Counted from the stretch's first letter, positions 15,861 to 24,247 are shown. The stretch is DNA of 64,000 nt from CAXRBC01 sp041158045 (GCA_041158045.1 JBEBCD010000023.1:50634-114633); one strand, 5' to 3'. Program-made: numbers and translations. Notes: generated by a model from the sequence alone, not told the origin.

Positions 15861-17447
15861 GTGACGGTGTACGTCCCCGAGACGTTCACCCCCGATGAGC
15901 GCAGGATCCTCGAGCGGTACGTCACCAACCTCGACGGCCCGGTCTTCGCGCTCGTCAACCTCCCGGAGGTCGTGAAGGGCGCGCTCTTCGCGCGCTACAG
16001 CCGCAGCCCCAAGAGCCTGCGTCGCCTGCTCCTCGACGAGTTCGCCGCCGACCTGGACCCGGACGCCGCCGTCACCGCGACCCGCTCCCGGCGCGCCGAC
16101 GAGCTCTACGAGAAGGTGTTCGTCGAGTACGGCGACGACAGCGTGGCGCAGCTCGGCGGCGTGCACCTCGCCTGCGAGCAGGCGTCCAACGTGCTCACGA
16201 AGGTGCTCGAGTGGGGACGCCTCGCGAGCTACCTCGAGCAGTCGACGCGGTACATCGCCTACGACCAGCGCATCGCGGGTCGCTACCGCTACCACCGCGA
16301 TCCCGAGATCCTCTCGGGCCCGCTCGGCACGCGCTACGTCGGCGACATGGACCGGATGTTCGACGCCTATTCGTCGATGCTCGCCGCGGTCACCGACCAC
16401 GTGCGGCGCACGGTGCCCCGCACGGAGGGCGACTCGGACTTCGTCTGGCGCCAGGCGACCCGCGCCAAGGCGCTCGACGCGGTGCGCGGCGCCCTCCCCG
16501 CCGCGGCACTGTCCAACCTCGGCATCTACGCGAGCGGCCAGGCGTACGAGGCGCTCCTGCTGCGGATGCGAGCCCACCACCTGCCGGAGGCCCGCGCGTA
16601 CGCCGAGCTCATGCTCGCGGAGCTGCGCAAGGTGATCCCGAGCTTCCTGCGGCGCGTCGATATCGCGGAGCGCGGGGGCGCATGGAGCGAGTACCTCGCG
16701 CAGACGCGGACCGAGACGCTGCGCCTCGTCGACGAGGAGCTCGGGGACGTGCCGCCCGAGGACGCCCCGGAGGTGCGGCTCGTGGACCACGACCCCGACG
16801 CGGAGCACAAGGTGCTGACGGCCATCTGTTATCCCCACACCGACCTGCCCGAGCCGCAGCTGGAGGCGCGGGTGCGTGCGATGGACGCGGCGACGCGCGC
16901 GGCGATCCTGCGCGCCTACGTGGGCGACCGCGCCAACCGCCGCCACCGCCCGGGCCGGGCCTTCGAGCGAGTGTCCTACCGCTTCGACGTGCTCGGCGAC
17001 TACGGCGCGTTCCGCGACCTCCAGCGGCACCGGCTCCTCACGATCGAGTGGCAGCGCCTCACCCCGCACCACGGCTACGTCGTGCCCGACCTCGTGCACG
17101 ACGCGGGCCAGGGCGACGCCTTCGCCGAGACGATGCAGCGCTCGGCCGACCTGTACGAGTCGCTCATGGTCCGCCATCCGCGGCAGGCGGCGTACGCGGT
17201 ATCGATGGCGCACCGCCTGCGCTACTCGATGCAGTTCAACCTGCGGGAGGCGATGCACCTCATCGAGCTCCGCTCCTCGCCCCAGGGGCATCCGTCGTAC
17301 CGGCGGGTGGCGATCGAGATGCACCGGCAGATCGCCGAGGTGGCCGGCCACCGCGCACTCGCCGCGACGATGTCGCACCTCACCACCGAGGCACCCGAGC
17401 TCGAGCGCCTCGAGGCCGAGCGACGGGCGGAGGCGCGCCGCCAGTAG
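15861..17447 (+). CDS. Tandem-domain ThyX-like protein (FAD-dependent thymidylate synthase family)
   Basis: A 528-residue fusion of two ThyX-like halves. Single ThyX chains are about 220-250 residues and carry RHR-x7-S followed by RY. In the first half the aligned block at 118-131 reads WGRLASYLEQSTRY: the RHR is degraded but the serine (S128) and RY remain. In the second half FERVSYRF precedes RHRLLTIEWQRL at 389-400: RHR is intact but the serine position is Arg399. A working site might combine both halves; whether it makes dTMP is unproven. The GTG start abuts the upstream stop. No single-domain thymidylate synthase is visible in the window. Confidence 0.75.
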   Translation: MTVYVPETFTPDERRILERYVTNLDGPVFALVNLPEVVKGALFARYSRSPKSLRRLLLDEFAADLDPDAAVTATRSRRADELYEKVFVEYGDDSVAQLGGVHLACEQASNVLTKVLEWGRLASYLEQSTRYIAYDQRIAGRYRYHRDPEILSGPLGTRYVGDMDRMFDAYSSMLAAVTDHVRRTVPRTEGDSDFVWRQATRAKALDAVRGALPAAALSNLGIYASGQAYEALLLRMRAHHLPEARAYAELMLAELRKVIPSFLRRVDIAERGGAWSEYLAQTRTETLRLVDEELGDVPPEDAPEVRLVDHDPDAEHKVLTAICYPHTDLPEPQLEARVRAMDAATRAAILRAYVGDRANRRHRPGRAFERVSYRFDVLGDYGAFRDLQRHRLLTIEWQRLTPHHGYVVPDLVHDAGQGDAFAETMQRSADLYESLMVRHPRQAAYAVSMAHRLRYSMQFNLREAMHLIELRSSPQGHPSYRRVAIEMHRQIAEVAGHRALAATMSHLTTEAPELERLEAERRAEARRQ

Positions 17448-17473
17448 GGGCAGCCGCTATCATGCGCGCCGTC

Positions 17474-18016
17474 ATGGCGGCGAAGAGACCCCCCGCATCG
17501 CGCAAGTCGGGCGCGCGCGCCAAGGATGCCGGCAGGACCGCCGCGAGGACGCCGAAGGACGACGAGGCGTCGGGCCTCGCGGACGACGAGGACGACGAGA
17601 TCGGTGATCCCGAGGTCGACGAGCTCGACGGTGAGCTCGACGGCGAGATCGGCGAGCCCGATGTGGGCGACGACGACGGCGGCGGTGCCGGCGACGAGGA
17701 CGAGGCGCCGATGGCCCCGGTCGATCCGGCGTCGCGCAAGGCGTCCGACGAGGTCGACGAGGACGACGAGGATCTGCGCACCGAGGACGACGTCGAGGCG
17801 GACCTGTCGTCCCTGCTCCAGGAGAAGCTCGCGTCGCCGGAGGAGGCACCCGCCGAGGACGAGGAGGAGCCGCTCGCCGACGATCGCACCGACGGCCTCG
17901 AGCGCCTGCAGCCGCGTCGCGCGGACGAGGTGCAGTGCACCCAGTGTTTCCTGCTGGTGCGATCGCACGCGCCGGGCTGTCCCGTCGAGGACGACCACTG
18001 CCCCCTCTTCCGCTGA
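17474..18016 (+). CDS. Acidic DUF4193-like protein with C-terminal zinc-knuckle cysteines
   Basis: About 180 residues. A basic N-terminus of roughly 30 residues leads into a long Asp/Glu tract with no predictable fold. The tail DEVQCTQCFLLVRSHAPGC then has a CxxC pair and two further cysteines, the pattern of a small metal-binding ribbon. The segment DDVEADLSSLLQEKL plus the CTQCF block resembles actinobacterial DUF4193 proteins, whose function is unknown. A TATCAT box at 17458-17463 lies ten bases before the ATG chosen; an earlier in-frame ATG overlaps that box and is less likely. Confidence 0.6.
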   Translation: MAAKRPPASRKSGARAKDAGRTAARTPKDDEASGLADDEDDEIGDPEVDELDGELDGEIGEPDVGDDDGGGAGDEDEAPMAPVDPASRKASDEVDEDDEDLRTEDDVEADLSSLLQEKLASPEEAPAEDEEEPLADDRTDGLERLQPRRADEVQCTQCFLLVRSHAPGCPVEDDHCPLFR

Positions 18017-18026
18017 GGTCGCGCGC

Positions 18027-18461
18027 GTGACGGGGCACCGCCGCGACCCGTTCTCCGAGGCGCGCCGCGCCGTCGCACGCTCGCTGCGCGACATGCCCCG
18101 CAACGTGAAGCTCTGGCGCATGGTCGGCGAGATGGCGGTGAAGGGCGCGCAGCAGCGGCTGCGCGCGCGCTCGGGCGGTGCGACGCAGGCGATGCGCGAC
18201 CTCGGCATCCCGGCCGGTCCCGGCGCGCCGAGCGCCCCGGCCCCCGCACGGCCGGCGCTGCCCGATGCCGTCTCCGACGCCGGCGGGCCCCTCCCGATCG
18301 ACGGGTACGACGACCTGTCCGCATCCCAGGTGCGGGAGCGGCTCGCGTCGCTCGACGCCGCCGGACGCTCGCGCGTCGCCGCCCACGAGCGGGCGCATCG
18401 CGCACGCACCACGATCCTCGACGCGATCGTGAGGCTCGACGCCGCCGACGGTCGGGGCTGA
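18027..18461 (+). CDS. Lipid-droplet-associated-protein-like hypothetical
   Basis: A 144-residue protein. The N-terminal half is basic and amphipathic (RDPFSEARRAVARSLRDMPR and GEMAVKGAQQRLRARS), followed by an Ala/Pro linker. The C-terminal part, YDDLSASQVRERLASLDAAG with AHERAHRARTTILDAI, resembles the small helical domain seen at the end of actinobacterial lipid-droplet-associated proteins. Function is not established. The GTG start lies eleven bases after the upstream stop with a weak GAGG ahead of it. Confidence 0.5.
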   Translation: MTGHRRDPFSEARRAVARSLRDMPRNVKLWRMVGEMAVKGAQQRLRARSGGATQAMRDLGIPAGPGAPSAPAPARPALPDAVSDAGGPLPIDGYDDLSASQVRERLASLDAAGRSRVAAHERAHRARTTILDAIVRLDAADGRG

Positions 18462-18468
18462 ACGCACC

Positions 18469-18942
18469 GTGGCCGGGGACGCCGCGCCGCGGGAGTTCGT
18501 CCGCGAGGCGCAGCCGGGCGACGACGATGCGCTCGCGCTGCTCGATGCCGAGTGGCGCTCCGCCGCGCGCAGGCATCGCGGAGCGGCGCGGATGCTCGCG
18601 GAGGATCCGCACCGGCTCGGTCTCGGATCGCTCCGCGCGATGGCGGGCTGGCGCGTGGTCGTGGCGGGCCTCGACGACGCCGTCCTCGGTGCGCTCGCGC
18701 TCGCGACGACGGGCGCGATCGCGACGATCAGCCGCGTCTTCGTGACGGCGGAGGCGCGGGGCCTCGGTCTCGGGGAGTCGATGGTCGCGCGGGCGCTGGA
18801 CGCGGCGTGGGACTCGGGCTGCCGGAGCGTGGATGCGATCGCCCTCCCCGGGGACCGCGAGACGAAGAACCTCTACGAGCGCACGGGGCTCGTCGCGCGC
18901 CTCATCGTGGCGTCGCGGGACCGGCCGGACGCGTCGGCCTGA
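18469..18942 (+). CDS. GNAT-family N-acetyltransferase
   Basis: A 157-residue single-domain GNAT enzyme. Motif A is ISRVFVTAEARGLGLGESMV (the acetyl-CoA pyrophosphate-binding loop is the ARGLGLGES part), preceded by the beta-strand LGALALATTG and followed by CRSVDAIALPGDRETKNLYERTG, where the Y/E pair matches motif B. The acceptor substrate cannot be predicted. The GTG start lies seven bases after the upstream stop. It is convergent with the enoyl-CoA hydratase gene; the 42-base gap shows only an imperfect inverted repeat. Confidence 0.8.
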   Translation: MAGDAAPREFVREAQPGDDDALALLDAEWRSAARRHRGAARMLAEDPHRLGLGSLRAMAGWRVVVAGLDDAVLGALALATTGAIATISRVFVTAEARGLGLGESMVARALDAAWDSGCRSVDAIALPGDRETKNLYERTGLVARLIVASRDRPDASA

Positions 18943-18984
18943 CACGGCCTCCGCTCGGCACGACGCAGCGTCGCGCCGTGCGGC

Positions 18985-19767
18985 TCAGCGGCCGCGCCAG
19001 CGGGGCGGTCGCTTCTCGATGAAGGCGGTGAGGCCTTCCTTGGTGTCCTCGGAGCCGAGGATGCGCCCGAACGCCTCGTTGGTCATCCGGATGAGCGTCT
19101 CCTCGGACTCGTAGGCCGCGGCGAGCACGATCTCACGGCTCGTCCACACGGCGAGCGGAGCGGCTGCGCACACGCGCCCCGCGAGCTCCATCGCCGCGTC
19201 GAGCTCCTCGCCCGGCTCGACGAGGCGGTTGACGAGGCCGAGGGCGTGGAGGCGCTCGGCGGGGAGCGGATCGCCGGTGAGGATCGCCTCCATCGCGACG
19301 GCGCGACCGATCGCCTGGGGCAGGCGGAAGAGACCGCCCGCGCCGGCGATGAGGTTGCGCTTGGCCTCCGCGAGGCCGAGCGCGGAGCGACGCGATGCGA
19401 CGATCATGTCGCATGCGAGGAGGATCTCGCAGCCGCCCGCCGTGGCGAGGCCGTCGACGGCGGCGATGATCGGCTTGCGCCGGGCGCGGTAGACGAAGCC
19501 GGCAAACCCACCCCGTGCGGTGTTGAGTGCGGCTCCCTGACCGGCGTTGAGCGCCTTGAGGTCCGCACCGGCACAGAAGACGGGACGCTCCTGGCCGGCG
19601 GTCTCGGCGCGCAGGACGCCGACCCAGACGTCCTCGTCGGCCTCCATCGCGTCGATCGCGGCCTCCATGGCGGTCGCGACGTCGCCGTTGACGGCGTTGC
19701 GCGCCTCCGGGCGGTTGAGCGTGATGACCCCGATGCGCTCGCGGCGCTCGTACTCGACCGCCGCCAC
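18985..19767 (-). CDS. Enoyl-CoA hydratase/isomerase (crotonase) family protein
   Basis: A 260-residue crotonase-fold protein. Diagnostic segments are ITLNRPEARNAV, the oxyanion-hole block CAGADLKAL, KPIIAAVDGLATAGGCEI (second oxyanion glycine), and the C-terminal DTKEGLTAFIEKRPPRWRG typical of enoyl-CoA hydratases. In the third block the usual catalytic glutamate of GGGxEL lies close to ILLACD; the second glutamate is less clear, so hydratase versus isomerase activity is open. It starts at a GTG two bases after the upstream stop and is probably co-transcribed with the 411-residue protein. Confidence 0.85.
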   Translation of the reverse strand: MAAVEYERRERIGVITLNRPEARNAVNGDVATAMEAAIDAMEADEDVWVGVLRAETAGQERPVFCAGADLKALNAGQGAALNTARGGFAGFVYRARRKPIIAAVDGLATAGGCEILLACDMIVASRRSALGLAEAKRNLIAGAGGLFRLPQAIGRAVAMEAILTGDPLPAERLHALGLVNRLVEPGEELDAAMELAGRVCAAAPLAVWTSREIVLAAAYESEETLIRMTNEAFGRILGSEDTKEGLTAFIEKRPPRWRGR

Positions 19768-19769
19768 GG

Positions 19770-21005
19770 TCAGGCCTGCGCGGGTCGTGGTGCCGCGGGT
19801 CGCTTCGCGCCCTTCGGGCCCCTGCGTGGTTGGCGCAGCGGGCGGGGGAGCGGCGCGGCGGGGTCGGCGACGATGCCGAACGTCGAGGCGATCTGCGGCA
19901 GCAGCGCCGCGAGGCGCGTCACGGTGGCACGCAGCTCGTCGGTGACGCGGGCGGGCGGCGCGGCGATCGCGACGGCGGGCCGCACGGGGGAGAATGCGAG
20001 CGCCTCGAGGAGGATGATCCAGCGCGCGGGATCGACGTCCGGTGCGAGCGCGTCGCGCGCCGCGGCGGCGAGACCCTCGGCGAGGTCGGCGGGGAAGCGG
20101 AGGCCGGCCTTCGGCGGCTCGCCCGCGAGCTGCAGGGCGCGGGCCACGCGTCCGACGGTCGTCGCGGCCCGGATGTCCTCGTACCAGTGCTGCAGCTCGG
20201 TCTCCTGGCGCGTCGCGAGGGCCGCACGCATCTCGGCGGCGAGCGCGCGCGTCGACTCGTCGCGCACGATCATCGGGTCGTCGCTCGCGGCGACCACGGC
20301 GCGCAGGTCGCGCAGGTCGACGCGCTCGAGGTCCGCCTTGGCCGCCTCGGCACGGTCGAGCCACTCGGCGACCCGCAGGCGGGGGAGCAGGTCCTGGGCC
20401 ATCGCGACCACGCCGTCGGCCTTGATCGTCGGCTTGCCATCGCGCACCAGGCCCGCGTTCTGTTGCTTGACCGCCTCGCGCACCGCGCGGATGCCGCCCT
20501 GGAGCGCGCGCTCGGCGACGGGTCGCTGCTCCGCGGAGAGCCCGGCGAGCGCGGCGTCGCGGTGCACCCGGCCGGCGCGCAGTCGGCGGGCCGACGGACG
20601 CTTCGGCAGCTCGGGCGGCGGCGGGGCGAAGGCGCGGCGGGGGCGCCGCGACTCACCGTCGGTCGGGGCCTCGGGGCGCGGGCCGCGCCGCGGACCGCGG
20701 CCGGGCCGGTCGCGCTTGGGCGCGCGCGGCGCGCGGGTCTCGGTGACGGGCTGGAAGTCGGTGGCGGCCGCGATCTGGAGCAGCACCGTGGCGTCGCGGC
20801 GCACGCGGCCGGCCACGACGCCGAGGACGGTGGTCCCGTCGACGCCCGTCTCGATCTCGAACTTCATGGTGTCGCCGACCTTGGCGCCGTCTCCGAGGAC
20901 CGCCGCGTCGACGACGCCCTTCGGGAGCAGGGCGCCGGCCGCCTTCCACGTGAAGGACCCGTCTCCGCGCACGCTCGTGAGCTCGACGTCGAGTCGGCGC
21001 GACAT
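19770..21005 (-). CDS. Unrecognised 411-residue protein with Arg/Gly/Pro-rich linker
   Basis: No family recognised. The N-terminal 80 residues are beta-rich with no helix (RLDVELTSVRGDGSFTWKAAG, then DTMKFEIETGVDGTTVLGV) and look like a small barrel. Residues about 92-140 are an Arg/Pro/Gly linker (RPGRGPRRGPRPEAP, then AFAPPPPELPKRPS). The remaining 250 residues are helical with regular charged heptads, and the tail is basic. This is compatible with nucleic-acid binding, but that is inference. The ATG follows a TACCGT box by eight bases, so it is probably leaderless; it is divergent from the gamma-carbonic anhydrase-like gene. Confidence 0.6.
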   Translation of the reverse strand: MSRRLDVELTSVRGDGSFTWKAAGALLPKGVVDAAVLGDGAKVGDTMKFEIETGVDGTTVLGVVAGRVRRDATVLLQIAAATDFQPVTETRAPRAPKRDRPGRGPRRGPRPEAPTDGESRRPRRAFAPPPPELPKRPSARRLRAGRVHRDAALAGLSAEQRPVAERALQGGIRAVREAVKQQNAGLVRDGKPTIKADGVVAMAQDLLPRLRVAEWLDRAEAAKADLERVDLRDLRAVVAASDDPMIVRDESTRALAAEMRAALATRQETELQHWYEDIRAATTVGRVARALQLAGEPPKAGLRFPADLAEGLAAAARDALAPDVDPARWIILLEALAFSPVRPAVAIAAPPARVTDELRATVTRLAALLPQIASTFGIVADPAAPLPRPLRQPRRGPKGAKRPAAPRPAQA

Positions 21006-21075
21006 GGGGCACCACGGTATCCGCGCGGCGGCGGCGTCGCTCCGGCGCGGCGCACGGCGTGGCTACGGTGAGGCC
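21006..21075. promoter_or_regulatory. Divergent leaderless promoters
   Basis: TACCGT on the minus strand (21014-21019) is eight bases from the start of the 411-residue gene. TACGGT on the plus strand (21064-21069) is six bases from the GTG of the carbonic anhydrase-like gene. Nothing else is visible in the 70 bases. Confidence 0.55.
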
Positions 21076-21594
21076 GTGCCGATCTACGCCCTCGGCGATC
21101 GCGTGCCGCGGATCCACGAGACGGCGTTCGTGCACCCGGACGCCGTCCTCATCGGCTCCGTGGTGGTCGGCGCGGAGTCGTCGATCTGGCCGGGGGCCGT
21201 GCTGCGCGGCGACGACGGCGACGTCGTGGTGGGTGCGCGCACGAGCATCCAGGACAACTGCGTCCTCCACACGACGCCCGAGACGCCGACGATCGTCGGG
21301 GACGACTGCGTGATCGGCCACCTGGCCCACCTCGAGGCGTGCACGATCCGGGACGGGGCGCAGGTCTCCTCCGGCGCGATCGTGCTGCACCGCGTCGTCG
21401 TCGGCCCCGGCGCGATCGTGGGTGCCAACGCCGTGGTGCTCAACGACACGCAGGTGCCCGCGGGTGCCCTCGCGGTCGGCACGCCGGCGGTGGTGAAGGA
21501 GGGACGGGCCCGCACCGAGGACGTCGCGCGGGGTGCGGAGATCTACGTCCGCAAGGCCGAGCGCTTCCGCCGGGAGATGCGGCGGATCGACTGA
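21076..21594 (+). CDS. Gamma-carbonic anhydrase-like left-handed beta-helix protein
   Basis: A 172-residue trimeric hexapeptide-repeat protein (gamma-CA/YrdA/PaaY family). Repeats such as IGSVVVGAESSIWPGAVLRGDDG and GAIVGANAVVLNDTQVPAG build the beta-helix, and one coil carries the histidines of the family zinc site (VIGHLAHLEACTI; LHRVVV). The end VRKAERFRREM is the typical C-terminal helix. Some members are carbonic anhydrases; many are not, so catalytic activity is uncertain. The GTG start is placed by TACGGT six bases upstream. Confidence 0.87.
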   Translation: MPIYALGDRVPRIHETAFVHPDAVLIGSVVVGAESSIWPGAVLRGDDGDVVVGARTSIQDNCVLHTTPETPTIVGDDCVIGHLAHLEACTIRDGAQVSSGAIVLHRVVVGPGAIVGANAVVLNDTQVPAGALAVGTPAVVKEGRARTEDVARGAEIYVRKAERFRREMRRID

Positions 21595-21622
21595 CGCGCG
21601 GCCCGCGCGGTGCGCGGCCCGC

Positions 21623-22675
21623 TCAGCGCGCCGCCGCTGCGCGAAGGGCGCGGTGGAGCGGCGCGAGATCGAGCGCGTCGGCCGCGTCGAGGTGCGCGAC
21701 GGCGTCGCGACGGAACGCGTCGCACAGGTCGCGGCGGAAGAACTTGGCGCCCTCGCGCACCACGTAGTTGAGCACGAAGAACTTGAACGCGAGCGGGAGG
21801 AAATCGACCTCGCGCGGCTCGAGCGGCGCGACCGCGTGGTACGCGGCGAGGAAGGCGACGAAGCGCGGCTCGACGAGCGTGTGCGGCGAGTACGAGAACC
21901 GCGTGCGGTCGCCCGTGTGCGACGAGACGCGCGACAGGAAATAGAAGTCGAGCAACCGCGACTCCACGCGGAACCAGTCGTAGTCCCATCGGCTGAAGAG
22001 GCGGAAGCCCCCGGGCTCGTCGACGACGGAGAAGTTGCCGAGGTTCCAGTCCACGAGGATCGGGATCCTCGGCCACTCGTCGTAGCGGCGGCGCTCCAGC
22101 TCGAGCAGCAGGCCGTGGGCGTGGTCGGCGAGCGCCGCGACGTCGGCCGCGGCGACGCCGAACTCCCGGTCGGCGCCGGGCGCGCGCAGGAGCTCGAGGA
22201 GATGGATGAGGTCACCCTTCACGCTGTGCGAGGTGGGGGGCAGCGCGGGCGCGATGGCGGCGCACTCGAGGTGGAACGCGGCGATCTCGCGGGCGAGCGT
22301 CGCCACCTGCGCGTCGTCCAGGCGGCGGGGGAGCTGGTGGCCCCGCTCGACGTCGGCGTAGAAGGCGACCCAGCGTGCGCCGTCGTACCAGACGTACGGG
22401 TGGCCGTCCTTGGCGACGGCGTCGGCGAGGAATCCCGCCCAACGCCCGCCCCGCAGCCGCGCGCCGAGGCGGGCGAGCCGGTCGTGGTCCTCGGCGAAGA
22501 GGAAATAGGAGCCGTACGAGGAGACCTTGGCGATGACGTGGGACGCGTCGTCGAGCGTGAGGCGGTACACGCGGTTGGTGGACACGTGGGCGCTGGTCTC
22601 GGCCACGCCCGAGATCCGGCGGGGATCGCCGAGGCCCGCCCAGGCGGCGGCGAGGGCGCCCTCGACCGGGGTCAC
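21623..22675 (-). CDS. Phosphotransferase (aminoglycoside phosphotransferase-like fold)
   Basis: A 350-residue kinase-like protein. N-terminal strands with SHVIAKVSSYGSYFLF supply the ATP-binding lysine region. The catalytic loop reads ILVDWNLGNFSV, in which the usual HGDLHxGN is altered to DWNLGN, and a DYDW segment in the position of the metal-binding D follows. The substrate is unknown; family members phosphorylate small alcohols, sugars or antibiotics. The GTG start overlaps the stop of the aldolase-like gene (GTGA), so the two form an operon. Because the loop histidine is missing, activity should not be assumed. Confidence 0.65.
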   Translation of the reverse strand: MTPVEGALAAAWAGLGDPRRISGVAETSAHVSTNRVYRLTLDDASHVIAKVSSYGSYFLFAEDHDRLARLGARLRGGRWAGFLADAVAKDGHPYVWYDGARWVAFYADVERGHQLPRRLDDAQVATLAREIAAFHLECAAIAPALPPTSHSVKGDLIHLLELLRAPGADREFGVAAADVAALADHAHGLLLELERRRYDEWPRIPILVDWNLGNFSVVDEPGGFRLFSRWDYDWFRVESRLLDFYFLSRVSSHTGDRTRFSYSPHTLVEPRFVAFLAAYHAVAPLEPREVDFLPLAFKFFVLNYVVREGAKFFRRDLCDAFRRDAVAHLDAADALDLAPLHRALRAAAAR

Positions 22676-23751
22676 GCCGCGCCGAGGACGGCCCGTACGC
22701 CGGCCGCGAACGCGTCGACGTCCTCGGGGGTGACGTCCCAGGCGGTCATCCACCGGGCCTGGTCGCGCGCGGCGTCCCAGTCCCAGAAGAAGGTCCAGTC
22801 CTGCAGGCGGCGGCGGTCGGGCTGCGCGATGGTGGGGAAGAGGCTGTTGGCCCGCGGCGGCGCGCCGAGCCGCAGGGAGGCGACGTCCGCGACCGCGCCG
22901 TGGAGGCGCGTCGCCGCGGCGTTGGCCCTGCGGCCGAGGTCGATGAAGAGGTCGTCGCCGAGCAGGGCCGCGTACTGCGCGGCGATGAAGCGCGTCTTGG
23001 AGTGGAGCTGCCCCACCTGCTTGTGCACGCGGCGTGCGCGTGCCGTGAATCGCGGGTCGCGCGAGAGGAACACCACGGCCTCGCCGAAGACGCCCCCCGC
23101 CTTCGTGCCGCCGAAGGTGAGCACGTCGACGCCCGCCTCGATGGTCATCGCACGCAGCGCGGCCCGCGTCCCGCCGAGCGCGGCCGTCGCGTTGGCGATG
23201 CGTGCGCCGTCCATGTGGACGGAGAGTCCCGCCGCGTGCGCCGCGTCGCAGATCGCGCGGATCTCCGCGGGCTCGTAGAGCGTCCCGAGCTCGGTGACCT
23301 GCGTGATCGACACCACCGCGGGCTCCGCATGGTGGATCGAGTCGCGCAGCGGGAGCACCGATGCGACGAGCTCGGGTGTGAGTTTGCCGTCCGTGGCGGG
23401 CAGGTCGATGAGCTTGGCGCCGAGGATCCGCTCGGGCGCCCCGGTCTCGTCCACGGCGATGTGCGCCGCGGACGAGCACACGACGGCCTCGGCGGGCCGG
23501 AGCATGCAGGCGAGCGCGAGCACGTTGGCCCCCGACCCGCCGTAGGCGAAGAGCACGTCGACGTCGGCGTCGAAGAGGGTGCGGAAGGCCTCGACGGCCT
23601 CGCCGGTGAGCGGGTCGACGCCGTAGGCGAGGGCGTGGCCCGCGTTGGCCCGGGCGAGCGCGTCGAGGACCGCGGGGTGTGCGCCCGCCGCGTTGTCCGA
23701 CGCGAAGAACCGCGAGGGAGCGGGAGGGAGCGCGCCGGTCGCCACGGGCAC
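22672..23751 (-). CDS. Threonine aldolase-like PLP enzyme
   Basis: A 359-residue fold-type I PLP protein of the L-threonine/beta-eliminating lyase family. Visible blocks: FFASDNAAGAHP at the start, YGGSGANVLAL (cofactor phosphate loop), VHMDGARIANA (Asp to the pyridine nitrogen) and TFGGTKAGG, in which the lysine forms the Schiff base. The family cleaves beta-hydroxy amino acids such as threonine to glycine and an aldehyde, which links it to the glycine-cleavage genes close by, though these are separate transcripts. Two GTG codons could start it; the first is used. A TATTCT on the minus strand about 40 bases upstream may be its -10. Confidence 0.85.
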   Translation of the reverse strand: MPVATGALPPAPSRFFASDNAAGAHPAVLDALARANAGHALAYGVDPLTGEAVEAFRTLFDADVDVLFAYGGSGANVLALACMLRPAEAVVCSSAAHIAVDETGAPERILGAKLIDLPATDGKLTPELVASVLPLRDSIHHAEPAVVSITQVTELGTLYEPAEIRAICDAAHAAGLSVHMDGARIANATAALGGTRAALRAMTIEAGVDVLTFGGTKAGGVFGEAVVFLSRDPRFTARARRVHKQVGQLHSKTRFIAAQYAALLGDDLFIDLGRRANAAATRLHGAVADVASLRLGAPPRANSLFPTIAQPDRRRLQDWTFFWDWDAARDQARWMTAWDVTPEDVDAFAAGVRAVLGAA

Positions 23752-23791
23752 AGTCTCGCGGGGGATCCGCGCGCCGCGCGCCCCCGGTCGG

Positions 23792-23797
23792 TAGAAT
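23792..23797 (+). promoter_or_regulatory. -10 element (TAGAAT) of the CxxC protein gene
   Basis: TAGAAT, among the best boxes in the window, lies six bases ahead of the GTG at 23804. The region also reads TATTCT on the other strand, so it may serve both divergent genes. Confidence 0.6.
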
Positions 23798-23803
23798 ATC
23801 GTC

Positions 23804-24247
23804 GTGACGAAAAAGCGATCGGCGGGGCGGTCGGGGGCGAGGGGCGCCGCGGACCCGCGCAGCCGCTGCGGCTGGTGCCGGGGGCCGATCGTCCAGCCGC
23901 CGGGCCGGGGCCGACCACGGCGGTTTTGCTCCCAGGCCTGCCGCCAGTGGGACTGGGTGGCGAGGCAGCGGGCCGGCGAGCTGCGTCGCAGCGAGGAGGA
24001 GCTCGTGCGAGTCCGCCGCGAGGTCGAGGACCTGCGGGACGGCCTCTGGCTCCTGCGGTGCGCCCTGGACGAGGCGAGGACCGATCTCGCGGGCGAGGCG
24101 GCACCGACGGCGCGCACCTACGCGGGGGTGCTCAGGAGCCTCCTACGCGCGTCTGACGGGGTCCTGAGGGCCACCGGGACCCCCGAACGGGCCGCGCAGC
24201 GGGGAGCCGGCAGGCCCCGCGCCCGCAGATCGACGCAGCGCCCATAA
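23804..24247 (+). CDS. Small basic protein with a CxxC/CxxxC zinc-finger motif and coiled coil
   Basis: A 147-residue protein. After a basic N-terminus, RCGWCRGPIVQPPGRGRPRRFCSQACRQ contains two cysteine pairs that can bind one zinc, a motif seen in small actinobacterial proteins with GRGRPRxYCSxxCRQ. A charged helix (EELVRVRREVEDLRDGLWLL, about 65-100) follows, and an Arg-rich tail. It may bind nucleic acid; no function is established. A GTG directly after TAGAAT plus six bases marks a leaderless start. It is convergent with the SCO6745-type gene. Confidence 0.6.
   Translation: MTKKRSAGRSGARGAADPRSRCGWCRGPIVQPPGRGRPRRFCSQACRQWDWVARQRAGELRRSEEELVRVRREVEDLRDGLWLLRCALDEARTDLAGEAAPTARTYAGVLRSLLRASDGVLRATGTPERAAQRGAGRPRARRSTQRP

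Noticed and set aside
11421..17378. An uninterrupted 1,985-codon open frame on the minus strand
   Set aside because: It lies exactly opposite tatC, the helicase and the ThyX-like gene, whose products have clear families. In DNA this rich in G+C, stop codons are rare in several frames. The translated product is low-complexity (Arg, His, Glu and Val rich) with no known domain.
21594..21622. GC-rich repeats after the carbonic anhydrase-like gene as a terminator
   Set aside because: The two copies of GCGCGGCCCGC are direct, not inverted, so they do not form the needed hairpin.
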